From positions 1-33,015 of the forward strand of contig DASZCR010000269.1 in assembly GCA_035942915.1 (NCBI GenBank): a stretch of 33,015 bases of DNA, in the 5' to 3' direction. Under the pieces are notes generated by a model. It searched no databases. It was given only the letters and a program-made list of their open reading frames with translations, and was not told where the DNA came from. The translations under genes were made by a program, and so were the position numbers. This DNA is from DASZCR01 sp035942915. GTDB taxonomy: Bacteria > Acidobacteriota > Blastocatellia > Pyrinomonadales > Pyrinomonadaceae. Positions 8,982 to 20,100 of the stretch are shown here, one piece after another. Numbering within the stretch: the first letter of the stretch is position 1; each line of letters opens with the position of its first letter.

Positions 8982-11900
8982 CTAAGCTCTGCTCGCTCCC
9001 GGTCTGTAGTTCTTGGGAGAGGTGCGCCTGCAACTCGTCGAGCGAGAGACCTTCAATCTCCTTTAAGAGACGCTCTATCTCCTCATTCTCTTTCGCCTTT
9101 TGCCGGCTCTCCTCGACGGCGCGGGCTAAACCTTCGACGGTCGGCGCTTCAAAGAGACGATTCAAAGGCAGTTCCACTTGAAAGTTTTTGCGTATTTGAG
9201 AGACGAGTTGGATGGCTATCAGCGAGTTGCCGCCAAGCTCGAAGAAGTTGTCGCGGCGGCCGACGCGCTCAAGGCCGAAGAGCTCGGCCCAGACGCACGC
9301 GATGCGTTGCTCCGTCTCGCCTTCGGGCTGCGCGTAAGCTTCGCCTGTGCCGTCACCGTGCGCTCCGCCCGGCACGCGCGCAGGCTTCAATTGGTCGAGC
9401 AGGTCGCTTGCCGCCACCTGCTTCTGTGCCTCCAACAAGGCTTGGAAGTCCTGCGTCGAGACGACGACTTGCGGATGCGAGCTTTCGAGGATGCGCCGCA
9501 CCGCTTCGACGCCCTCCTCAGCCGTCACACCATAAGCTTCGCGCATCTCGGCGAACTGCGTCTGAAAGGCTGACGCACCGGCCAGCCCCGCCTCCTGCCA
9601 GTTTTCCCAGTGAGGCAGGTTCCAGTTGACGGCCAGCGTCAGCGTCTGGCCTGCGGCCGTCTGCGCGCGTGCGAACGCGTCAAGAAAAGCGTTTGCCGCG
9701 CAGTAGTCCGCCTGACCAAAGACGCCCGTCAGCGAAAGCGTCGTGGAGAACAGCACGAAGAAATCCGGCGGCGCATCCTTCAGTAGCGTTTGCAGCACGA
9801 GCGTTCCCAACACCTTCGGCCTGAAGACCGCCTCAACCGCCTGCGGAGTCTTCAGTTGAATCATGCCGCCGCCCGTGATGGCTGCCGTGTGGAAGACGCC
9901 GTCGATGCGACCGAAGCGTTCGCGCGCCTCTGCGATGACAGAAGCCATCTGCTCAAGGTCGCCGACATCGGCGCGATAGGGCAAGACCTCTGCTCCGGTC
10001 GCTTCCAGTTCCAGAACGCCGCGAATGTAACGGCAGACTTCGTCCTGCTCGTCGTGCGTCTCCAACCATTGCGGCCACTCATCACGCGCAGGCAGTTGCG
10101 CGGCCACGTGGAGAACGAGTTTGCAGCGCACCGTCGCAGCAACGTTTCGCGCCAACGCCAAGTCAATGTCGCCGGGGCCACCCGTCAAAAGATAGACTCC
10201 GCCCTCGCGCAAGCGCCCCGCGCCGGACGACTCTCGCGGCGTCTCGGCGAATTTGAACGGCTCGAAGAGCGGCACCCAACGATGACGGCCGCGATAGGCT
10301 ACGGTCGTTTCGCGGTCGTGCGCGAAGAGTTCGTTGATAAGATTCTCGGCCAGTGCTTCACGCTCCGTCTCGCGCGTCGGGAGCATAACGTCAATCGTGC
10401 GACAGCTAACCTGCGGATATTCCTGCGGGATGACCTTGCAGAGACCGAGGACGGTCGCTTTGAAAGGAGAGAGTGACTCGTCGCCCGTCACCTCCTGCAC
10501 GTTGTTTGTCACGACAGAGAGGCGCAGCGCGTCGCCCGACAAGCTCTCGCCTATCGCCTGCATCAGAAAGAGCAGGCTGTAAAAACCTTTCGCCTGCGAG
10601 GCTGCAAAAGCGTCCATCGTCGCCGCCGCGTTCGGCTCGTCCGAGACGCCCCACGCGTGCAGAATCGCCTCTGGAGTTTTAGCGTTTGCGCGAAGCTCTG
10701 CGAACAGTGCATCGTAATCCGCGCGCTGTCGCGGGTTGATTTCATAAACGCGCTCGGCCACCTTGCCGAAGCGTTCGCCAGCTTTGACGATGAAGACTTC
10801 CTCGCCCTTGTCCGTCAAACGCTGCGCGACGAGTGAAGCGAGTCCGGTTTCATCAGCGAAGAGTAAGCAGCAACGCTCCGTCGGAGTTGCTCCCTGTTCG
10901 AGAGGCTCGCGGTGGATGGTCGAACGCTTCCAAGATGGAACGTAAAACCAATCGGCAACGTCAGGCTTTCGCTCTAAGGCATCGCGCTTCGGCTCCTGAG
11001 CATTGGTCTGAGCAGGAGCATCAATCCAGTATCGCTGGCGTTCAAAGGGATAGGTCGGCAGAGGGATGCGGCGGCGGCGCTGCTCTGTGCAGAAAGCGTT
11101 CCAATCAATCTCGACGCCTCTGACCCACAGTTGACCGAGCGTCTCAAGCAGAGCGGCGAGTTCAGACTTTTGCTCACGCGCGCCCGTCAGTGTCGAGAGC
11201 ACAAGGCGACCCGCCGAGCCGTTCTGCTGCTGCTGACGCGCCAGCGTACGCAGACTGTGACCCGGCCCGACCTCCAACAGAACCCGCTCCCGCTCTTTGA
11301 ACAACTCCGCGACCCCTGCGGCGAAGCGCACAGGCTCGCGCAGCTGTTTCGCCCAGTAGCCGGGGTCGGTCGCTTCTTCCGGCTTAATCCACGTGCCCGT
11401 CAGACTAGAGATGTATGGAATCTGCGGCGCGTGCAGGCGAACTGCCGCCACCTCCTGCGCGAACAGCCAGACGACGGGCTGCATCATCTCCGAATGATAA
11501 GCATGTGAAGTGTGCAGACGACGACAGGCGACGCCCTCCGCCGTGAGTCGTGCTTCGGTTCTTTGAATCTCTTCCAACTCTCCTGAGACGACGCACATCG
11601 AAGGCGCGTTGATGGCCGCCACGCTCAACTGCTCGCTCAGGAATGGCTGTAACCCCTGCTCCGAAAGCGACACGGCCAGCATCGCGCCCGCAGGCATCTG
11701 CTGCATCAGGCGTCCACGCGCCGAGACAAGCTTTAGAGCATCTTCCAGAGAGAAGACGCCCGCCAGACAGGCGGCGACGTATTCGCCGATGCTGTGACCA
11801 ATCATCGCCGCCGGATGCACGCCCCACTCCATCAACAACTTCGCCAGCGCATACTCGATGACGAACAGCGCAGGCTGTGTGACGGAGGTTTGCATGAGGC

Positions 11901-13683
11901 GCGCGGCTGCCGCTTCGTCCGAGTCTTCTGCTCCGTATAAGAGGCCGAGCAGGTCGAGTCCGCTCTCCGCCCGCAGCAGTTGCGCGCAACGTTCAACTTC
12001 GAGGCGAAACGTCGGCTCGCTCTCGTAAAGTTCCCGTCCCATCTGCGCATACTGCGAACCCTGACCGGGAAACATAAAGACGACGGCCGGTGCGCCCTGC
12101 TCCTGAACGCTCCTCAGCGGCTGTCCCGCGTTCGACGCTTCGAGGACGCGCACAGCCTCCTGCGTATCACGACAGACGAACGCGCGCCGATGCGTAAAAT
12201 CTCTGCGTCCCAACTGAAGCGTGTAGGCCACGTCGGCCAACTCGGTGTGCGGTCGCTCCTTCAGGTAAGAGGCCAGATTGGCCGTCAGGGAATCCAAAGC
12301 GGTGTCGGTCTTGGCCGAGAGCGTCAACAGTTGGTGCGTGCGCGAAGTGCCGGAAGGAGGCGGCGGCGCAGGGGCTTCTTCAAGGACGACATGCGCGTTA
12401 GTGCCGCCGATGCCGAAGGAACTGACCCCGGCGCGACGCGGATGGCCGTTCGACTCCCACGCAGCCAGTTTGGTGTTGACATAAAAGGGCGTGCGCGAAA
12501 AGTCGATGTTCGGATTGGGTTGCGTGAAATGAAGGCTCGGCGGAATCTCTCTGTGCTTGAGCGCCAGCACGGTCTTGATGAGGCTGGCGACACCGGCCGC
12601 CGCGTCCAAGTGGCCGATGTTCGTCTTCAGAGAGCCGATGGCGCAGGAACCGGGCGTGAGGCCGGGCGCGCCGAAAGCCTGCGCGAGCGCGGCGATTTCG
12701 ATAGGGTCGCCGAGCGCCGTGCCCGTCCCGTGCGTCTCGACGTAGCCGACCGTCTCAGGCTCGACCAACGCCGTCGCCAACGCCTCCGCGATAACGCCCG
12801 CCTGCCCTTCTACGCTCGGCGCGGTATAGCCGACCTTGAGCGAGCCGTCGTTGTTGATGGCCGTGCCTTTTATCACCGCCTCGATAGAGTCGCCGTCGGC
12901 CAGCGCATCGGCCAATCGCTTCAAGACGACGACTCCGACGCCGCTGCCCTTGACCGTCCCTCCGGCCTGCGCGTCGAAGGCGCGACAGTGCCCGTCGGGC
13001 GAGACGATGCCGCCCTCCTGATAGAGCGCGCCCTGTCCCTGCGGCACACCGACCGAGACTCCGCCCGCGAGCGCTACGTCGCATTCCTGATTGAGCAGGC
13101 TCTGGCAAGCCACATGCACCGCCACCAGAGAGGTCGAGCAGGCCGTCTGGATGTTGAGGCACGGCCCTTTTAAGTTCAGTTTGTAAGCGGTCTGCGTCGC
13201 CAGATGGTCGCGGTCATTGCCGATTAAGGTTTGAAAGACGCCGACGGCTTCAATCAATTCGCGTTGCGGAAGCAGGTTATGCAGCAGATAGGAGTTGACG
13301 CTTTCACCTGCGAAGACGCCGATGCGGCCACTGTACTTCTCCGCTTCGTACCCGGCCGTTTCCAACGCCTGCCAAGCATGTTCGAGAAAGAGACGATGCT
13401 GCGGGTCCATCATCTCCGCCTCGCGCGGCGTGAAGTTGAAGAAGGAGGCGTCGAAGAGTTCGGCGTCTTCGATGACGGCACCGGCTTTAACGTAATCGGC
13501 ATCGTTTAAGAGCGCAGGTTCGACGCCGCGTTGCAACAACTCCTCATCCGAGAAGAAGCTGATTGACTCGACACCATCGCGCAAGTTCTGCCAGAGCTCT
13601 TCGACGTTGCGCGCGCCGGGGAAACGACCAGCCATGCCGACGATGGCGATGTCATAACTGAACGCATCCGCGCTGCTGCTCAT
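8974..13683 (-). CDS. Type I PKS module KS-AT-KR-ACP with a degenerate KR
   Basis: 1569-residue polyketide synthase that extends the peptidyl chain by one malonyl-derived C2 unit. The KS has TACSTS (Cys182), His318 in ETHGTGT and His358 in NIGHLD, all intact. The AT has PGQGSQ, GHSIGEY (Ser631) and HAYHS (727-731), close to the malonyl-type HAFHS. The KR region starts near residue 905 (WFYVPSWKRS). Its cofactor motif reads GGPGDID (1168-1174) instead of GGLGGIG, and the usual GRS is VAA (1193-1195). The catalytic Ser position is Thr1314; Tyr1327 is kept. KR activity is therefore doubtful. The ACP has ELGGNSL (Ser1487), then the tail EIEGLSLDELQAHL, an NRPS-type docking segment. I chose ATG at 13683 over the in-frame TTG at 13710 because GGGAGG lies 5 nt before it. 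A start at the KS with almost no leader suits docking to the basic tail of the preceding NRPS. Confidence 0.95.
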   Translation of the reverse strand: MSSSADAFSYDIAIVGMAGRFPGARNVEELWQNLRDGVESISFFSDEELLQRGVEPALLNDADYVKAGAVIEDAELFDASFFNFTPREAEMMDPQHRLFLEHAWQALETAGYEAEKYSGRIGVFAGESVNSYLLHNLLPQRELIEAVGVFQTLIGNDRDHLATQTAYKLNLKGPCLNIQTACSTSLVAVHVACQSLLNQECDVALAGGVSVGVPQGQGALYQEGGIVSPDGHCRAFDAQAGGTVKGSGVGVVVLKRLADALADGDSIEAVIKGTAINNDGSLKVGYTAPSVEGQAGVIAEALATALVEPETVGYVETHGTGTALGDPIEIAALAQAFGAPGLTPGSCAIGSLKTNIGHLDAAAGVASLIKTVLALKHREIPPSLHFTQPNPNIDFSRTPFYVNTKLAAWESNGHPRRAGVSSFGIGGTNAHVVLEEAPAPPPPSGTSRTHQLLTLSAKTDTALDSLTANLASYLKERPHTELADVAYTLQLGRRDFTHRRAFVCRDTQEAVRVLEASNAGQPLRSVQEQGAPAVVFMFPGQGSQYAQMGRELYESEPTFRLEVERCAQLLRAESGLDLLGLLYGAEDSDEAAAARLMQTSVTQPALFVIEYALAKLLMEWGVHPAAMIGHSIGEYVAACLAGVFSLEDALKLVSARGRLMQQMPAGAMLAVSLSEQGLQPFLSEQLSVAAINAPSMCVVSGELEEIQRTEARLTAEGVACRRLHTSHAYHSEMMQPVVWLFAQEVAAVRLHAPQIPYISSLTGTWIKPEEATDPGYWAKQLREPVRFAAGVAELFKERERVLLEVGPGHSLRTLARQQQQNGSAGRLVLSTLTGAREQKSELAALLETLGQLWVRGVEIDWNAFCTEQRRRRIPLPTYPFERQRYWIDAPAQTNAQEPKRDALERKPDVADWFYVPSWKRSTIHREPLEQGATPTERCCLLFADETGLASLVAQRLTDKGEEVFIVKAGERFGKVAERVYEINPRQRADYDALFAELRANAKTPEAILHAWGVSDEPNAAATMDAFAASQAKGFYSLLFLMQAIGESLSGDALRLSVVTNNVQEVTGDESLSPFKATVLGLCKVIPQEYPQVSCRTIDVMLPTRETEREALAENLINELFAHDRETTVAYRGRHRWVPLFEPFKFAETPRESSGAGRLREGGVYLLTGGPGDIDLALARNVAATVRCKLVLHVAAQLPARDEWPQWLETHDEQDEVCRYIRGVLELEATGAEVLPYRADVGDLEQMASVIAEARERFGRIDGVFHTAAITGGGMIQLKTPQAVEAVFRPKVLGTLVLQTLLKDAPPDFFVLFSTTLSLTGVFGQADYCAANAFLDAFARAQTAAGQTLTLAVNWNLPHWENWQEAGLAGASAFQTQFAEMREAYGVTAEEGVEAVRRILESSHPQVVVSTQDFQALLEAQKQVAASDLLDQLKPARVPGGAHGDGTGEAYAQPEGETEQRIACVWAELFGLERVGRRDNFFELGGNSLIAIQLVSQIRKNFQVELPLNRLFEAPTVEGLARAVEESRQKAKENEEIERLLKEIEGLSLDELQAHLSQELQTGSEQSLDG

Positions 13684-14127
13684 ACCAGCCTCCCACGAGT
13701 AGAACTGCAATCCATATCAGGTTTAATGAATGAAGGGCGAGCCGCCGCCCCGTTGTGAGCCTTGCTTCAAACCCGAACTCGCGCCACCACCATACTCCCA
13801 CGCCTGACTGACCGAAGCGCGCGCGTGAGAGCTACTTTATAGTGGGTTCTTTAGACTTGCGGGCCGGGCTGAAGGCAAGAACAGCGCAGGCGAGGATATC
13901 GCGCACCAAGATGAACCCTTCGACACCATGAGCGGGGCATATCGGGAGTAGTGCTGACATCTCAGGCGTGAAGTGCCGTCGTTGTCGTCCCGACAGAGAT
14001 TACCCGCACGTTGAATTTGAGGAAACATGATGAGGTATTGCCGTTTAAGATAGCTGTTGACTGCATAAGGAAAGTGCATCTTACTAAAATGGCATCTTCC
14101 GCCGCAAGCTCATGCGCTCGCACGCAA
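13684..14127. other. 444-bp intergenic gap between NRPS and PKS genes
   Basis: This is the only gap of any size inside the cluster. I see no convincing gene: small frames here lack a ribosome site and family features. No GC hairpin with a T-run follows the NRPS stop, so no intrinsic terminator is evident. A minus-strand TATAAA at 13841-13836, about 153 bp before the PKS start, could be a -10 element, but no good -35 accompanies it. The sequence looks less GC-rich than the genes around it. It may carry a second promoter for the PKS-to-NRPS half of the cluster; this is inference. Confidence 0.5.
13689..13694 (-). promoter_or_regulatory. Ribosome binding site fixing the PKS start
   Basis: The minus strand reads GTGGGAGGCTGGT directly before ATG at 13683. 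The GGGAGG core has 5 nt spacing, ideal for initiation there. A longer reading from TTG at 13710 would place this purine run inside the coding region and would add nine residues not expected in front of a KS domain. Confidence 0.65.
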
Positions 14128-17100
14128 TTAAAGCGTCGGCTGCTTCTGCCGGTGGCGCATCCGCTGTGCGGCCGACTCGCGGCGGGCTTCGGCGCGTTGT
14201 CGATGCGGCGAGACATGCGCGCTCTGCTGCTTCGCGTCGTCTCGGCTGAGGTGACGTGCGAGCGTGCTGACGGTCGGATACTTGAACAATTCGATAACCG
14301 CTATCTCACGTTGCAGAATCTCCTGAAGCCTGCTGCGCATCTGTATGATGAGCAACGAATGGCCGCCGAGGTCGAAGAAATTGTCGTGAATCCCGACGCG
14401 TTCGAGAACGAGCAACTCCTGCCAAAGTTTTGCAATGACGCGCTCCAACTCGGTCGCAGGCGCGACATAGGTCGCTTCCAGCGTCAGGTGCGCGACGCCC
14501 GCCGCCGATAATGCACGACGGTCAATCTTTCCGTTGGCGTTCAGAGGCAGACGCTCCATCATGACGAAGGCCGACGGAATCATGTACTCCGGCAACTTCT
14601 CCATCAGATAGCCGCGCAGCTTGTCGAGCGACGGCTGCGCTTGCGTTTCGAGCGCGAGATACGCCGTCAGGCGATGCTCGCCGGGACGCACTTCGTCGCA
14701 GGCGACGACCGCCTCGCGCACGTCCTCGTGCTTCTTCAGCACCACTTCAATCTCGCCGAGTTCGATGCGGAAGCCGCGAATCTTCACCTGATTATCGAGG
14801 CGACTGAGGAATTCTATCCGTCCGTCAGGCAGGTAGCGCGCGGCGTCTCCCGTCCGGTAGAGTCGCGCGCCCGGCGCAGACGCGAAGGGATGCGGAATAA
14901 AACTCTCGGCCGTCAATCGCGGCTCGTGCGCGTAGCCTCGCGCGAGGCTCGCGCCGCCCACATATAGTTCGCCGCGCACGCCCACCGGCACAGGCTCCAT
15001 ATTCTGGTCGAGCAGGTAGACCTCGACGTTATCAATCGGACGGCCGATGTGCGGAGCGTAACTCGCCGCCGCGTCTTCCGGCGTGACGTGGCCGGAGGTG
15101 GCGATGACCGTGTTTTCGGTCGGCCCGTAACTGTTCCGCACCTGAAAAGGCAGAGCGGCGGCGGGGAAATGATGAAGCGTGTCTCCGCCCGTGTAGAGCG
15201 CGCGCAGTGTTGTCTCCGGCGGCCAATCCAGCGTCAGAATCAGTTCGGCCAACGGGGTCGGCGCAAAGCACGCTTTGATATGGCGCGAGACGAGCCAATC
15301 GCGCAACTTCTCCGGCGTCAGGCGCGTCTCCTCGTCGGGCAGGTAAGAGGTCATTCCGGCAGTCAGGTTCGGCCACAGTTCAAAGACCGAAGCGTCGAAC
15401 CCGACGCCTGAGAGTTGCGCCACCCTCTCGCCCGGCGCGACAGGCGAAGTGCGCCGATACCATCCGATGAGATTCATCAAGGACGCGTGTGTAATCTCGA
15501 CGCTCTTTGGTTTGCCGGTCGAGCCGGACGTGTAGATGACATAAGCGAGATTACCGGGCAGCACGTCGCAACTCGGATTCTCACTGCTTTGCCGGGCGAT
15601 GGCCTCCGCATCACGGTCGAGCAGCACCAGCGCGGCCTCGCAACCGTCGAACACGCCGCGCATCCTCTCGTGCGTCAACAGGACGGGCGCGCGGCTGTCC
15701 TCTAACATGAAGGTGAGACGCTGCGCCGGATAGGAAGGGTCGAGCGGCACATAAGCGCCTCCGGCTTTAGCGATGGCGAGGATGCCGACCAACAGATTCA
15801 CCGAACGTTCGATGCAAATACAGACGGGCGTTTCCGCCCTCACGCCCAATCCTCGCAGGTGATGAGCCAACCTGTTAGCGCGGCGGTTCAATTCCGCGTA
15901 GCTCACATGCTCTTGCTCGGAGACGGCGGCCGCAACCTCCGGCGTCAACGCCGCCTGCTGCTCGAAACCTTGATGGGCGCAGATTGACGCGGCCTCGCCG
16001 TGTGCCGTGTCGTTCCATTCGACGAGCAGTTGACGACGCTCCGCCGCGCTCAACAAGCTCAGCGTAGAGAGAGGCGCTTCCACCTTCTCGACGATGCTCT
16101 CCAACAGGTGCGCGTAATGCACGGCCATGCGTCTGACGATGGCCGCATCGAAGAGGTCGCTGTTGTACTCGAACGCGCCCGACAGGCCGCCGCCCGACTC
16201 TTCAAGCGAGAGCGTCAGGTCGAATTTCGCCGTCTCTCCCGGAACATCCGTGAGCGACAACTTGAGTTGCTCCAATTTCAGCGGCGGCATCGGCGCGTTT
16301 TGTAACGCAAACATCACCTGAAACAGAGGCGTCCGGCTCAAGTTGCGCTCCGGCTGCAACTCCTCAACCAACTTCTCAAACGGCACTTCCTGATGCGCGT
16401 AGGCTTCCAGACAGACCTCTTTAACTTGAGCTAAGAACTCGCGGAAGCTGACGCGTTCGTCGAGTTGTGTGCGTAGGACAAGCGTGTTGACGAAGAATCC
16501 GATGAGTGCTTCCGTCTCGGCGCGATTGCGATTCGCAATCGGCGAGCCGACGAGGATGTCGCTCTGCCTGCTATAGCGCCAGAGCAGCACTTTGAAGGCT
16601 GCCAGCAGCGTCATATACAGCGTCGCGCCCTCGCTTCGGCTGAGTGCTTTGAGCCACCTCGTCAACTGCGGCGAAAGTGTCAACTCCTCCCGCGCGCCGC
16701 GAAATGTTTGGGCGACGGAGCGCGGCTGTCTGGTCGGCAATTCGAGCAACTGCGGCGCGCCTGCCAGTTGCTTTTTCCAGTACGCGAGTTGACTCTCAAG
16801 AGTCTCGCCCGTCAGATGTTCCCGCTGCCACAGAGCATAATCGCCATATTGCACCGCTAACTCTGGCAGCGGCGATTCCTCCCCGCGCCGGTACGCTTCG
16901 TACAGTGCCGCCAATTCTCTGACCAGCACGCCGCTTGACCATCCATCAGAGATGATGTGATGCATCGTCAGCAACAGGACGTGCTCGTCTTCGCCCATAC
17001 GCAGCAGGCGCGTACGCCAGAGCGGACTCTGTTGCAGGTCGAATGGACGGTGCGCCTCCTCTCTGCTCAAGCGTTGCGCCTCCGCTTCCTGCTCATCCGC

Positions 17101-20100
17101 AGTCAACGCAGAGAGGTCAACTTGAGGCAGCGTGAAGCCGGAATCGGGAGCAATGACTTGCACCGGCTGACCTTCAGAGACAGTGAACGAGGTGCGGAGA
17201 GACTCGTGCCGACGCATAATCTCTGCGAGGCTTCGTTCGAGAGTTTCAACATCGAGTGCCCCGCTGATGTTGAGCGCGACGGGGATGTGATAAGTGGAAG
17301 TGCCCGGCTGAAGCTGGTCGATAAACCAGAGACGCTGCTGAGAGAACGAGAGCGGCAGATGTCCATCGCGCTTGCGGCTCGTGATGGGAGCGCTCTTCAA
17401 CTCCTGTCCGTCACGCAGACCTGCGTCGATACGTCGCGCCAAGTCCGCCACGTTCGCGTGCTCGAACAGAAGACGCAAAGGCACTTCGAGATGAAACGCG
17501 TTTCTCACTCTCGACATCAGTTGAGTAGCCAGCAGAGAGTGGCCGCCGAGGTCGAAGAAATTATCGTGGATGCCGACGCGCTCAACCTTGAGCACGTCCG
17601 ACCAGATACTTGCCAGAATCTCTTCCGTCGGAGTACGCGGCGCAGCATAAGCCACTCTCTCGTCGCCCTGAGTTTGAGTGGAGACAGGGCGCGTGCGTCT
17701 CCCCGCCGTAGCACTGTGCGTCGAGAGGTCGTCCATGCGCCCGACGTATTCCAGACGCCCGTCGGCGCGATAGCGAGCCGCATCGCCCGTTCGATACAGG
17801 CGCGCGTCCTTCTCATCGCTGAACGGATGCGGGATGAAGTGGTCTGCCTGTTCAGTCTCATCCGCAAATTGGCGCACAAACTCCGCGCCGCCAAGATACA
17901 ACTCGCCCAAGACACCTGCGGGGACGGGTTGTAGCTCAACATCGAGCAGGAAGACCTTCGCATCCGTCAGAGACACGCCGGAGGGAAGATTGCCCGGCCA
18001 CTCGTCGCGCTCAAGCTTGCACGGGGTAGTTGTCCATCGCGCCAGTAGTTGCTGTTTCTCGGCGTCGTCGAGCAGAGGCAGAGCGGAGAGAGGCGCGTCC
18101 GGGTCGGCGACGATGCTTTCGAGTAAAGTCTGTAGCTGACGCGTCAGGCGTCGGATGGTCTCCTCCCTGAATAGCTCCACACTATATTCGACGACTCCGG
18201 TCAGACCTTGCGCGGACTCTTCCAGTTGCAGCGTGAGGTCGAAGTGGGTCGTGCCACCCCACACGTCCAACCGGCTGAGCGCGAGGCCGGGCAGTTTCAA
18301 TTCGTCGCCGGGCGCGTTCTGCAACGCGAACATCATCTGGAAGAGCGGCGTGAAGGCGAGGTTGCGTTCCGGCTGTAGCTCCTCGACCAGCATCTCAAAC
18401 GGGATATCCTGATGCGTGTATGCGCCGAGCGTGACTTCCTGCACACGCTTCAGCAGTTGTCTGAAACTCGGATTGCCCGACAAGTCCGTGCGCAGGACGA
18501 GGGTGTTGACGAAGAATCCGATGAGCGGTTCAATCTCGCGCCGCTGCCGGTTGGCAATCGGACTGCCGACGACAATATCTTGCTGCCCCGTGTAGCGCGA
18601 GAGCAGCGTTTGAAACGCCGCCAGCAGAATCATGTAAAGCGTGACGCCTTCGCGGCGAGCGAGCGCGCGCAGTTCTTCGGTCAGTTGCGCGGAGAGTTCC
18701 ACACCCAAGACTGCGCCGCGAAAGGTGAGCGCCGCCGGGCGTTGATAATCTGTCGGGAACTCCAACAGGGCGGGGCTGCCGTCCAACTGCTTTTTCCAGT
18801 AAGCAAGCTGCTTCGTGAGCACTTCGCCTTGCAGCCAATCGCGCTGCCAGACGGCGTAGTCGGCATACTGCACGGGCAGTTCCGGCAGCGGCGATTCCTT
18901 ACCCTGCGCGTATGCTTCATAGAGCGTCGCCACCTCGCGCACGAGCACGCCGCTCGACCATCCGTCCGAGATGATGTGGTGCATCGTGAAGAGCAGGAGA
19001 TGCTCTTCGGTCGAGAGTTGCAGCAGGGTGGCGCGTAGCTGTGGGCCGCGTGAGAGGTCGAAGCCGCGCTGCGCCTCCGCACGCGCGAGTCTCTCCGCTT
19101 CCCTCTCGCGCTCGGCCTCAGTCAAGCTCGACAGATTCAGCAAGGGCATCTCGACGAGTTGCTCCGGCAGGATGACCTGCACGACCTCGCCCTCTTTTTC
19201 GCGGAAGACCGTGCGCAGGGGTTCGTGCCGGCGCACGATTTCATTCAGCGTCCGCCGCAGCGCCTCAACGTCGAGCGCGCCGCGCAAGCGCAGGGCGGTC
19301 GGGAGATTGTAGATAGGGTTGCCGGGTTCAAGCTGGTCGAGAAACCAGAGACGCTGCTGCGCGAAGGAGAGCGGCAACGCTCTCTCTCTCGGAACAGGCT
19401 TGATTGACGGCGCATCCTTGTCGAGTCCGGGATGGCTGAACGCTTCAATCGACGCGGCGAGGTCGGCAATCGACGGATGTTCAAAGAAGCGTTTGAGGTG
19501 CAAATCGACGTGGAAGGTGTCGCGGACACATGTGATGACCTGCGTGGCAAGCAGGCTGTGGCCGCCCATGTCGAAGAAGTTGTCATAGATGCTGACGCGC
19601 TCGATGCCCAGAACGTCGCGGATGATGGCGGCTAAGGCCTCTTCGGTCGCGTTGCGCGGCGCGACATAGAGGTTTTCTCTCGACGGTAGAGAATCCTCCG
19701 GCGCGGGCAACGCGCGGCGGTCAATCTTCCCGTTATCCGTCAGCGGAAACGCTTCGAGCGCGACGAAGGCCGCAGGAATCATGTACTCAGGCAGCCTCTC
19801 GCGCAGGTAGCGGCGCAGTTCATCGTGCGTCGGCGTCTCTGCCTCGTCGGCGGTGAAGTAGGCCGCCAGACGCTTGTCGCCCGAAGCATCTTCGCGCACC
19901 AGCACCAGACATTCACGCACGGCCGCATGTGCGCTCAACGCCGCTTCAATCTCGCCCAACTCGATGCGAAAACCGCGCAGCTTCACTTGCTGGTCACCGC
20001 GTCCGATGAACTCTATCGTCCCGTCTGCACGATAACGCGCCGAGTCGCCTGTGCGATACAGACGCGCGCCGACCTCGCCGCTGAACGGGTCAGGGAGGAA

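Noticed and set aside
11980..13173. 397-codon plus-strand frame opposite the PKS
   Set aside because: Antisense to the KS and the start of the AT, with their catalytic motifs intact on the minus strand, and very Arg-rich. A shadow.
13837..14079. 80-codon minus-strand frame in the intergenic gap
   Set aside because: No ribosome binding site, no recognisable motif, and ordinary length for a chance frame. A lineage-specific small protein cannot be excluded, but nothing supports one.
17728..17991. Reading the A-domain loss as a frameshift or sequencing error
   Set aside because: A base error would leave A-domain sequence in another frame. Here the missing parts are absent as DNA, since C-domain and PCP sequence flank the remnant directly. 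Only an assembly collapse of a repeat remains possible.
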